DNA of 7,486 nt from Trebonia sp. (lineage in GTDB: Bacteria > Actinomycetota > Actinomycetes > Streptosporangiales > Streptosporangiaceae): positions 1-7,486 of the forward strand of contig JASHXJ010000010.1 of NCBI GenBank assembly GCA_030043595.1. The letters run 5' to 3'. Position numbers and translations under genes: made by a program. The notes under the pieces are model-generated. The model had not been told where the DNA came from. It made no database searches and saw nothing but the letters and a program-made list of their open reading frames with translations. Shown here piece by piece: positions 1-5,820 of the stretch; within the stretch, counting starts at the first letter, position 1; every line of letters begins with the position of its first letter.

Positions 1-930
1 CAGCGCGTTGCCGACGTGACGCTCCATCCGCAGCGACAGCGTCTCGAGCCCCTGCAGGAACAGGAAGGCGTTGAACGGCGAGAGCGCCGCCCCCAGGTCG
101 CGCAGCGTCTCGGCCCGCAGCTTCATCAGGTAGCCGTACGTCCCGAACGTCTCGTGGAACTGCAGGCCGTGGTAGGCAGGTGACGGATCGGCGACCACGG
201 CGAACCGCCCGTTGGACCAGTTGAACGTCCCGGCCTCGGTGACGACGCCGCCGATGCTCGTGCCGTGGCCGCCGATGAATTTGGTCGCCGAGTGGATCAC
301 GATGTCGGCGCCCCATTCGATCGGGCGGCACAGGTACGGCGTCGCGAACGTGTTGTCCACGATCAGCGGCAGCTCGTGCTCGTGGGCGATGGCCGCCACG
401 GTCTCGATGTCGAGCACGTTCCCGGCCGGGTTGCCGATCGTCTCACCGAAGAACGCCTTCGTGTTCGAGCGGACCGCCTGCCGCCACGCGTCCGGATCGT
501 CGGGATCGACCCACGTCAGCTCCACGTTCATCTTGCGCAGCAGGTGCTTGAACTGGTTCACCGTGCCGCCGTAGAGCGCCGCGGACGAGACGACGTGGTC
601 ACCGGGCTGCAGCAGCGTGAAGAGCGCGGCCGCCTGCGCGGCGATCCCGCTGGCGAACGCCACCGCGCCGGCCCCGCCCTCGAGGTTCGCGACCCGCTCC
701 TCGAACACCGCGACGGTCGGGTTCATGATGCGCGAGTACGTGTTCCCGTACTCCTGGAGGTTGAAGTACGCCGCCGCTGACTCCGGGTCCTCGAACACGT
801 AGCTGGTCGTCTGGAAGATCGGTACCGCACGGGCGCCCGTGTTGGGGTCGGGCCGTTGCCCCGCGTGCAGCTGCCGTGTCTCGAATCCGAACGCGCGTGC
901 CTCCTCGGCCCGGAGGGGCTTATCGGTCAC
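1..930 (-). CDS. metY: O-acetylhomoserine sulfhydrylase (aminocarboxypropyltransferase), 3' part missing
   Basis: PLP enzyme of the Cys/Met metabolism family. It replaces the acetyl group of O-acetylhomoserine with sulfide, giving homocysteine, or with methanethiol, giving methionine, in the cytoplasm. The first 310 residues are present; the family is usually about 430 long, so the C-terminal domain lies beyond the left edge. Visible signatures are FETRQLHAGQ near residue 16, NTYSRIMNPT (63-72), the ALYGGT phosphate/substrate loop (118-123), DNTF with the pyridine-binding Asp192, and HSATKFIGGHG with the Schiff-base Lys217. The FETRQLHAG start and the insert-rich spacing are those of OAH sulfhydrylases rather than cystathionine gamma-synthases. 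The GTG start is chosen because an AGGAGG Shine-Dalgarno sits 5 bases upstream and because it overlaps the metX stop as GTGA, implying translational coupling in a metX-metY operon. Family assignment is firm. The preferred thiol (sulfide or methanethiol) cannot be told from the sequence. Confidence 0.95.
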   Translation of the reverse strand, partial: MTDKPLRAEEARAFGFETRQLHAGQRPDPNTGARAVPIFQTTSYVFEDPESAAAYFNLQEYGNTYSRIMNPTVAVFEERVANLEGGAGAVAFASGIAAQAAALFTLLQPGDHVVSSAALYGGTVNQFKHLLRKMNVELTWVDPDDPDAWRQAVRSNTKAFFGETIGNPAGNVLDIETVAAIAHEHELPLIVDNTFATPYLCRPIEWGADIVIHSATKFIGGHGTSIGGVVTEAGTFNWSNGRFAVVADPSPAYHGLQFHETFGTYGYLMKLRAETLRDLGAALSPFNAFLFLQGLETLSLRMERHVGNAL

Positions 931-2141
931 AATTGCCTCCTGTCTTCCGCCAGGAACTGCCGGATAATGGGCGTCTGCCGCGCTTCCTCCAGCAGGAAGC
1001 AGTCGTGACCGTAGGGTGCCTCGATCACATGCAACGCTACCGGCTTGCCCAGCGCGCGAAGCGCCTCCTCGATCTCCCGCGACGCGGACGGCGGGTACAG
1101 CCAGTCGGAACTGAACGCGATCAGCAGCGTCCGTGCCTCGACGCCGTCAAGCGCCCGTGCGAGCGACCCGCTACCGTACTGCCTCGCGAGATCGAAATAC
1201 GTGAGCGCGCGCGACGTATACAGATAGGTGTTGGCGTCGAAGCGCTTGACGAACGCGTCGGCCTGGTGCCGCAGGTAGCTCTCGACCTGGTACTCCGCCT
1301 CGGTAACCGTGTAGCGGATGTCGTCGGCGAACTGCAGCCGCCGGCCGAACTTGTCGCTCAGCGCCTGTGCCGACAGGTACGTGACGTGGCCGACCATCCG
1401 CGCCACACCCATCCCCGCATCGGGGGCGCGGCCCGTGCCGTAGTACCGGCCGCCTTGCCAGCCGGGGTCGCGCATGATCGACTCGCGCGCGATCGCGTTC
1501 CAGGCCACCCCCTGCGGATGGAGCGCGTGCGTGCTGGCGATCGACACCACGGAATCGACCTGGTCGGGAAACAGGATCGCCCACTCGAACGCCTGCATCC
1601 CGCCAAGCGAGCCGCCAGCCACCGCCGCGAGCCGCTCGATGCCGAGCTCGTCGAGGAACGCCCGTTCGGTCCGCACCATGTCCGCGACGGTGATCACGGG
1701 GAAGTCGGGCCCGTACGGTCTGCCCGTCGCCGGGTCGATCGACCCCGGCCCCGTCGTCCCGCGGCAGCCGCCGAGCAGGTTGGTGGAGACCACGAAGAAG
1801 CGCTCGGTGTCGAACGCCTTCCCAGGGCCGATCATGCCGTCCCACCAGCCGAGCCCCTTGCCGGCCGTGCCGTCGCGATCGGTGGCGCCGAACCCGTCGC
1901 GCGTGCTCTCTTCCGGCGGCACCTTCGCGAAGCCTGCCGCGTGTGCGTCGCCACTGAGCGCATGACACACCAGAATGACATTGTCGCGCCGGGGCGAGAG
2001 ATTGCCGTAAGTTTCGTATGCCACCCGAACCGGATGCAGCTCCCGGCCGCAGTCGAGTCGCACCGGCTCCGGCAGGTCGAGGTACTGCGTTTCGACAGTG
2101 CCGACCGAGCCGGCCGCGAGCGTCGAGGCTGGCTCCGCCAT
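927..2141 (-). CDS. metX: Homoserine O-acetyltransferase
   Basis: Alpha/beta-hydrolase-fold acyltransferase that makes O-acetyl-L-homoserine from homoserine and acetyl-CoA, the committed step of methionine synthesis; MetY consumes the product. It has 404 residues, somewhat longer than the typical 350-380, mostly from a loop around residues 70-110. The catalytic triad is visible: nucleophile Ser178 in GGSLGG, Asp346 in SSDWLYP and His379 in YGHDCFL. Further hallmarks are VCHALSGDAH (58-67) and NLLGGCRGTTGPGSIDP (121-137). The family also includes serine and homoserine O-succinyltransferases, so acyl-donor preference is inferred from the adjacent metY rather than proven. ATG start: no Shine-Dalgarno precedes it, but a TAACAT box lies 6 bases upstream, fitting a leaderless mRNA. 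The stop overlaps the metY start by 4 bases, so the pair is almost certainly co-transcribed. Confidence 0.96.
   Translation of the reverse strand: MAEPASTLAAGSVGTVETQYLDLPEPVRLDCGRELHPVRVAYETYGNLSPRRDNVILVCHALSGDAHAAGFAKVPPEESTRDGFGATDRDGTAGKGLGWWDGMIGPGKAFDTERFFVVSTNLLGGCRGTTGPGSIDPATGRPYGPDFPVITVADMVRTERAFLDELGIERLAAVAGGSLGGMQAFEWAILFPDQVDSVVSIASTHALHPQGVAWNAIARESIMRDPGWQGGRYYGTGRAPDAGMGVARMVGHVTYLSAQALSDKFGRRLQFADDIRYTVTEAEYQVESYLRHQADAFVKRFDANTYLYTSRALTYFDLARQYGSGSLARALDGVEARTLLIAFSSDWLYPPSASREIEEALRALGKPVALHVIEAPYGHDCFLLEEARQTPIIRQFLAEDRRQL
936..941 (-). promoter_or_regulatory. Shine-Dalgarno of metY inside the metX 3' end
   Basis: Perfect AGGAGG on the minus strand, 5 bases before the GTG start of metY and embedded in the last codons of metX. 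It fixes the non-ATG start and fits coupled translation of the two genes. Confidence 0.85.
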
Positions 2142-2147
2142 GGGGCT

Positions 2148-2179
2148 ATGTTAGCTCGCTCCGGGCGGTGTATTGTCAA
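2148..2179 (-). promoter_or_regulatory. Candidate metXY promoter giving a leaderless transcript
   Basis: On the minus strand, TAACAT (2148-2153; matches TANNNT) ends 6 bases before the metX ATG, the spacing expected if transcription starts at or next to the A of ATG. TTGACA (2174-2179) lies 20 bases further up. This is a perfect -35 word, but the spacer is longer than the usual 17-18, so it may be incidental or weakly used. No ribosome-binding site is present before metX. Confidence 0.5.
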
Positions 2180-2233
2180 TCAGATCCATAGGGAATCAGA
2201 ACAGTAAACGGAACGGAAGGGGCATTACTCGAC

Positions 2234-2785
2234 ATGACTACTGTTGCCGACAACGGCGTCAACGTGCAGGCGCTGCTCGAGGCGCGCGAAGCACTGAAGG
2301 GCGCCCCTGAGGCCGCCCAGTTCACCTGGCGCGCGTCAGCCAAGTGGCAGAGCGGTGTCCACAGCACGGTGAAGGTGCAGAGCTTCTTCGGCCTCGGACA
2401 GGAGCAAAGTCACAAGGAGCAGTCGGTGTTCGAAGCCGACCACCCCGAGATTTTCGCGGCGGAGGACAACGGCATCACGCCTATCGAGTACCTCATCGTC
2501 GGCCTGGCCAGCTGCCTGACGGCGGGCGTGGCGTCCGTCGCGCAGAACCGCGGCATCCAGCTGCACTCGGTCGAGGCGACGGTCGAGGGAGCGCACGACA
2601 TCCGCGGCATCCTCGGTGCTGACACCGACGTCCGCAACGGCTACAACGACATCAAGGTGACCTTCCACATCGACGCGGACGCATCGAAGGAGGACATCGA
2701 AGCGCTGGTGGCCCAGTCCCAGAAGCGCTCCGCCGTGTTCGACGCTCTCACGAACCCGACGAACGTCACCGTAGAAGTCGCCTGA
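2234..2785 (+). CDS. OsmC-family protein, single-cysteine variant
   Basis: 183-residue protein of the OsmC/Ohr superfamily, cytoplasmic, usually acting as dimers in thiol-dependent peroxide metabolism or related redox roles. The core is recognisable: TPIEYLIVGLASCLTAG (82-98) carries the first conserved cysteine, Cys94, on the central helix, and Glu85 is in the usual PxE position. In classical OsmC/Ohr a second, resolving cysteine follows in a CPV-like motif; the corresponding segment here is SQKRSAVFD (162-170), with Ser166 where cysteine is expected. The N-terminal 30 residues (VNVQALLEAREAL...) are an extra helix. ATG start with a GGAAGGGG purine tract 11 bases upstream, a rather long spacing; an in-frame alternative is not better. 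The gene is divergent from metX and is followed 11 bases later by the flavoprotein gene, likely an operon. Family is clear; peroxidase activity is uncertain given the missing cysteine. Confidence 0.88.
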   Translation: MTTVADNGVNVQALLEAREALKGAPEAAQFTWRASAKWQSGVHSTVKVQSFFGLGQEQSHKEQSVFEADHPEIFAAEDNGITPIEYLIVGLASCLTAGVASVAQNRGIQLHSVEATVEGAHDIRGILGADTDVRNGYNDIKVTFHIDADASKEDIEALVAQSQKRSAVFDALTNPTNVTVEVA

Positions 2786-2799
2786 AGGGCCTGGCCATA
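2785..2799 (+). promoter_or_regulatory. Shine-Dalgarno and probable AUA start of the flavoprotein gene
   Basis: AAGGG (2785-2789), overlapping the osmC stop codon, is followed by 7 bases and then ATA at 2797. Reading from ATA gives MERITTVVIGAGHAG, the normal distance from start to first Rossmann glycine motif in this family. No ATG, GTG or TTG occurs in frame between the osmC stop and codon 30. CTG at 2791 or 2782 are the alternatives, both badly spaced from any purine tract. Confidence 0.6.
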
Positions 2800-4041
2800 G
2801 AGCGCATCACCACCGTCGTCATCGGGGCGGGGCACGCAGGCCTCGCCGCAAGCCACTTTCTCAGCGCACAGTCGATCGACCACGTCGTGCTCGAGCGAGG
2901 CGAGGTAGCGAACTCGTGGCGGCGCGAACGCTGGGACTCGCTTCGGCTGCTCACTCCCAACTGGCAAAGCCGCCTGCCGGGCCTTCGCTACGAAGGCCCT
3001 GATCCGGACGGCTACATGACGGTACGGGAGGTGACCGAGTTCATCGAGCGCTTCGCGACTGCCTCCCGCGCTCCCGTGCGGACCGGTGCGAACGTCACGT
3101 CGCTGCGGCGGACGGACGAGGGATACGACGTGACGACGACCTGCGGTGAGATCGCCTGCCGGACAGTGGTCGTCGCGAGCGGTGCCTGCAATCAGCCATC
3201 GGTACCGCAGTTCAAGGACGCGGTGCCTGCGTCGGTTGAGCAGCTGACGACGTTCGACTACCGCGCCCCCGGCAAGCTTCCCGACGGTGGCGTGCTCGTC
3301 GTGGGAGCGTCGGCGACCGGCATGCAGCTGGCGGCGGAGATCCAGCGGTCGGGCCGGCCGGTGACCCTCTCGGTGGGGGAGCACGTGCGGCTGCCGCGCA
3401 CGTACCGCGGACGCGATGTGCTCTGGTGGATGGATGCCTCGGGCGTGTGGGACCAGCGCTACGACGAAGTGGAGGATCTCACGCGGGCCCGGCGGCTGCC
3501 CTCGCCCCAGCTCGTCGGGACCCCCGAGCGGTCCACGCTTGATCTGAACGCGCTCGCCTCGATGGGCGTCGAGCTGGTTGGCCGCTGGGCAGCTGTACGG
3601 GATGGCCGCGCGCTGCTGTCTGGAGGCCTGCGCAACGTGTTCTCGCTCGCCGACCTCAAGCTTGGCCGGCTGCTTGACACGTTCGACGAATGGGCGCTGA
3701 CGACCGGGCGCGACGCAGAGTTCGGCCCGCCGGAGCGCCTGCCGCCGACGCGCGTGCCGCAGACGGCACGGTTGCAGCTTGACCTTGGCAGCGGCGAGAT
3801 CCGTTCGATCGTGTGGGCGACCGGCTTCCGGCCTGACTACGGCTGGCTCGACGTGCCCGTGGTTGACGCGAAGGGCCAGTTGCAGCACGAGGGCGGCGTG
3901 GCCGTCAGCCCGGGACTGTACGCGCTGGGGCTGCCCGTGCTGCGACGGCGCAGGTCCACGTTCATCTGCGGCATCGAGGACGACGCGCGTGAGGTGATCG
4001 AGCACCTCGCGCGGTACCTGGGTGCCGCCGTGCACACCTGA
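2797..4041 (+). CDS. FAD/NAD(P)-dependent oxidoreductase, FMO/CzcO-like
   Basis: Flavoprotein of about 414 residues with two dinucleotide-binding folds, expected to be cytoplasmic and soluble. The first is VVIGAGHAGLA (7-17) with Glu33 closing it in VLERG, the FAD site. The second is VLVVGASATGMQLA (166-179), the NAD(P)H site. A WDSLRLLTP segment (47-55) and the late ATGFRPDYGWL motif (341-351) are typical of flavin monooxygenase-like proteins. The classical FMO fingerprint FxGxxxHxxxY/W is not conserved: the matching stretch is VPASVEQLTTFDYR (143-156), with Gln where the His is expected, so oxygenation of N or S atoms cannot be assumed. The first standard start codon, GTG at 2887, would remove the FAD-binding motif, so I place the start at ATA 2797 behind an AAGGG element. 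The gene is likely co-transcribed with osmC and translationally coupled. It ends 17 bases from the convergent aldolase, with no clear terminator between. Substrate unknown. Confidence 0.8.
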   Translation: MERITTVVIGAGHAGLAASHFLSAQSIDHVVLERGEVANSWRRERWDSLRLLTPNWQSRLPGLRYEGPDPDGYMTVREVTEFIERFATASRAPVRTGANVTSLRRTDEGYDVTTTCGEIACRTVVVASGACNQPSVPQFKDAVPASVEQLTTFDYRAPGKLPDGGVLVVGASATGMQLAAEIQRSGRPVTLSVGEHVRLPRTYRGRDVLWWMDASGVWDQRYDEVEDLTRARRLPSPQLVGTPERSTLDLNALASMGVELVGRWAAVRDGRALLSGGLRNVFSLADLKLGRLLDTFDEWALTTGRDAEFGPPERLPPTRVPQTARLQLDLGSGEIRSIVWATGFRPDYGWLDVPVVDAKGQLQHEGGVAVSPGLYALGLPVLRRRRSTFICGIEDDAREVIEHLARYLGAAVHT

Positions 4042-4058
4042 GGGCCACCCCGCTGCCG

Positions 4059-4700
4059 TCAGTCAAGGCGCCGCTGGCCGTAGGCCGCCAGCTTGTCCGC
4101 GACGGCCTCGATCTCCCCTGGGGGGAGCAGGCGTGGCTGCCCAGCGGCGGTCGCGCGCAGGTAGAGCTCGCTGAGCCACTCAAGGTACAGGCTGCGGGTG
4201 TGCGCGGTCTTGAGGTCGGGCCCGATGGTGACCGCACCGTGGCTGCCCATGATGCACCCGGTCCGCTCCCGCAGCGCGGCGACGACGTTCCGCGCGAGCT
4301 GCTCGGTCCCGTACGTGGCGTAGGGCGCGACCCGCACCGGCCCGCCGAACATTGCCACGTAGTAGTGAATGGCCGGCAGCTCGTCCGCCACCGTTGAGAC
4401 GGCCGTCGCGGCGAGGGAGTGCGTATGGACGACGGCGGTCGCATCGGTGCTTGCGTAGATGGCGAGATGCAGCGGGAGCTCGCTCGTCGGCTCAGCCGAC
4501 GCCTCGGCCGGCGTGCCATCGAGCCGGTGCACGCCCACCAGGTCGGCGGACATGTCCTCATACGCCAGGCCGCTTGGCGTTACGGCGACAAGATCAGCGC
4601 TGCGGACGCTCACGTTCCCCGACGTACCCACGGCCAGTCCTGCCGCGGCCAGGTCCCGGCAGACGCGCACGATGTCCTGGCGTATCTCACCGAGTAGCAT
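4059..4700 (-). CDS. FucA-like class II aldolase (candidate 5-deoxyribulose/methylthioribulose-1-phosphate aldolase)
   Basis: 213-residue zinc-dependent class II aldolase, expected to release DHAP from a 1-phosphorylated ketose. All key positions match E. coli L-fuculose-1-phosphate aldolase almost residue for residue: GTSGNVS (25-31), catalytic Glu74 in SELPLH, zinc ligands His92 and His94 in VVHTHS and His154 in GSHG, active-site Tyr113 in IHYY, the VAPYATYGT block (124-132), and the C-terminal Tyr207 in AYGQR. MtnB dehydratases share the fold but differ around these blocks, so aldolase is preferred. Divergence from mtnA points to 5-methylthioribulose-1-phosphate or 5-deoxyribulose-1-phosphate as substrate (DHAP shunt), rather than fuculose phosphate; that is inference from context. 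ATG start, with GGAGG 4 bases upstream. Fold and chemistry confident, substrate moderate. Confidence 0.85.
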   Translation of the reverse strand: MLLGEIRQDIVRVCRDLAAAGLAVGTSGNVSVRSADLVAVTPSGLAYEDMSADLVGVHRLDGTPAEASAEPTSELPLHLAIYASTDATAVVHTHSLAATAVSTVADELPAIHYYVAMFGGPVRVAPYATYGTEQLARNVVAALRERTGCIMGSHGAVTIGPDLKTAHTRSLYLEWLSELYLRATAAGQPRLLPPGEIEAVADKLAAYGQRRLD

Positions 4701-4742
4701 CGTCCCTCCGTCTCCTGGTGCCCGGACTCACCGAGCGGCAGC

Positions 4743-4748
4743 TACCGT
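4743..4748 (+). promoter_or_regulatory. Candidate -10 box for leaderless mtnA, in the divergent promoter region
   Basis: TACCGT fits TANNNT and ends 7 bases before the mtnA ATG, where no Shine-Dalgarno exists; transcription starting at the ATG is therefore plausible. The 55-base gap (4701-4755) also serves the divergent aldolase: on the minus strand TAACGT (4751-4756) and TACGGT (4743-4748) are both TANNNT words, followed by a leader with a proper Shine-Dalgarno. An AACGTT palindrome (4750-4755) lies at the junction. The promoters would overlap, favouring reciprocal or joint control. Confidence 0.45.
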
Positions 4749-4755
4749 AAACGTT

Positions 4756-5820
4756 ATGCGACCAGATCCAGGTGAGGCTGACCCGCTGAACGACGTGGTC
4801 GCCTGGCGTGACGGGCACATCGTCGCGATCGACCAGACGGCATTGCCCGGTGAGTTCCGCGTGCTGCACATCACCACGGTGCACGAGCTGGTTGACGCGA
4901 TCACGCGGCTGGCCATCCGTGGTGCCCCGGCCCTTGGTGTGGCCGGCGCGCTCGGCGTCGCGCTCGCGGTCCGTCAGGGTGCACGCGAGGGCTGGCGCTC
5001 GGCCCGGCTGGAGACCGAGGTCGAGCGCATCGCCGGCGCCCGGCCGACGGCCGTCAACCTGCGCCGGGAAGTCCAGGCAGCCGCTGCCGCGATCCAGCAG
5101 GGCCCGGCTGCCGTCGAGGCCGCCGCCGCTGCCATCCGGGACACGGTGATCGGCGCGAGCCGCCACATCAGCGAGCGAGGTGCCGGTTACCTGTCCGAGG
5201 CCTGCGGAACCCGCCCGCTGACCATCCACACCCACTGCAACACCGGAGCCCTCGCGTGCCTGGGCTGGGGAACGGCGCTTGGCGTGATCCGCATGCTGCA
5301 TGAACGGGGGGAGCTCGGCAAGGTCATCGTGGATGAAACCCGCCCGCTGCTCCAGGGCGCGCGCCTTACCTGCTGGGAACTCGGTCAGCTCGGCATCGAG
5401 CACTACCTGACCTGCGACGGCGCAGGACCGTTCCTGATCAGCCAGGGTCTGGCTGATGCCGTCGTCGTCGGGGCCGACCGCGTGGCGGCGAACGGTGACG
5501 TGGCCAACAAGATCGGCACGTACGCGCTGGCGCTCGCGGCGCGCCGGGCAGGCATCCCGTTCGTGGTGGCGGCCCCTGAGTCGACGATCGACGAGGCGAC
5601 GGAGAGCGGGCGGCAGATCCCGCTCGAGCTGCGGCCAGAGGACGAGGTCACTCATGTGCTCGGTGTCCCGGCGGCACCCCCCGGGACGCGTGCCCTCAAT
5701 TACGCCTTCGATGTCACCCCGGCGGAACTCGTCACGGCCATTGTCACGGAGGACAGGGTGATCCTCCCCGGCCGCGACCACTGTGCCGGGAGCCCGCATC
5801 CCCTCCGCCAGCGAACCTAG
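4756..5820 (+). CDS. mtnA: S-methyl-5-thioribose-1-phosphate isomerase
   Basis: 354 residues, the normal family length. The enzyme converts the aldose 5-methylthioribose-1-phosphate, and in several organisms 5-deoxyribose-1-phosphate, to the ketose-1-phosphate in salvage of 5'-methylthioadenosine or 5'-deoxyadenosine. It belongs to the aIF-2B/MtnA family. Motifs: RGAPALGVAGALG (55-67), HTHCNTGALAC (158-168) with catalytic Cys161, DETRPLLQGARLT (193-205), and GADRVAANGDVANKIGT (239-255) with catalytic Asp241. The frame is open upstream to 4459, but that stretch is antisense to the aldolase; ATG at 4756 gives the family length and lies 7 bases after a TANNNT box. The substrate it produces suits the divergent aldolase next door. 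The related ribose-1,5-bisphosphate isomerase lacks this context and is less likely. The TAG stop overlaps the stop of the convergent secreted-protein gene. Confidence 0.95.
   Translation: MRPDPGEADPLNDVVAWRDGHIVAIDQTALPGEFRVLHITTVHELVDAITRLAIRGAPALGVAGALGVALAVRQGAREGWRSARLETEVERIAGARPTAVNLRREVQAAAAAIQQGPAAVEAAAAAIRDTVIGASRHISERGAGYLSEACGTRPLTIHTHCNTGALACLGWGTALGVIRMLHERGELGKVIVDETRPLLQGARLTCWELGQLGIEHYLTCDGAGPFLISQGLADAVVVGADRVAANGDVANKIGTYALALAARRAGIPFVVAAPESTIDEATESGRQIPLELRPEDEVTHVLGVPAAPPGTRALNYAFDVTPAELVTAIVTEDRVILPGRDHCAGSPHPLRQRT
5817..5820. other. Shared CTAG carrying both convergent stop codons
   Basis: The palindrome CTAG contains TAG for mtnA on the plus strand (5818-5820) and TAG for the secreted-protein gene on the minus strand (5817-5819). 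The genes thus overlap tail to tail by 4 bases, with no room for an intervening terminator; each transcript must run into the other gene's antisense strand. Confidence 0.95.

Noticed and set aside
876..2207. 443-codon open frame on the plus strand
   Set aside because: Antisense to metX. Its translation is rich in Arg, Pro and Ala as expected of a GC-rich shadow frame, with no recognisable domain, while the opposite strand carries a full catalytic triad.
2142..2233. SAM riboswitch or T-box upstream of metX
   Set aside because: Only 92 bases separate the divergent genes, and the candidate metX transcript has no leader; no paired elements of such RNAs are visible.
2641..4035. 464-codon open frame on the minus strand
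   Set aside because: Shadow of the osmC end and the flavoprotein gene; no motif, Arg/His-rich, no start signal.
4042..4080. Bidirectional terminator between the flavoprotein and aldolase genes
   Set aside because: Only GGCCA/TGGCC with a loop of over 25 bases and a short inner GCC/GGC pairing can be drawn; too weak to call.
4059..4700. Methylthioribulose-1-phosphate dehydratase (MtnB) as the identity of the aldolase next to mtnA
   Set aside because: Context would fit, but the IHYY, APYATYGT and C-terminal AYG blocks and the SELPLH and VVHTHS motifs follow FucA-type aldolases, not MtnB. Not fully excluded without a tree.
4459..4755. N-terminal extension of mtnA by 99 codons
   Set aside because: Lies over the aldolase gene on the opposite strand, resembles no MtnA N-terminus, and would exceed the family length.
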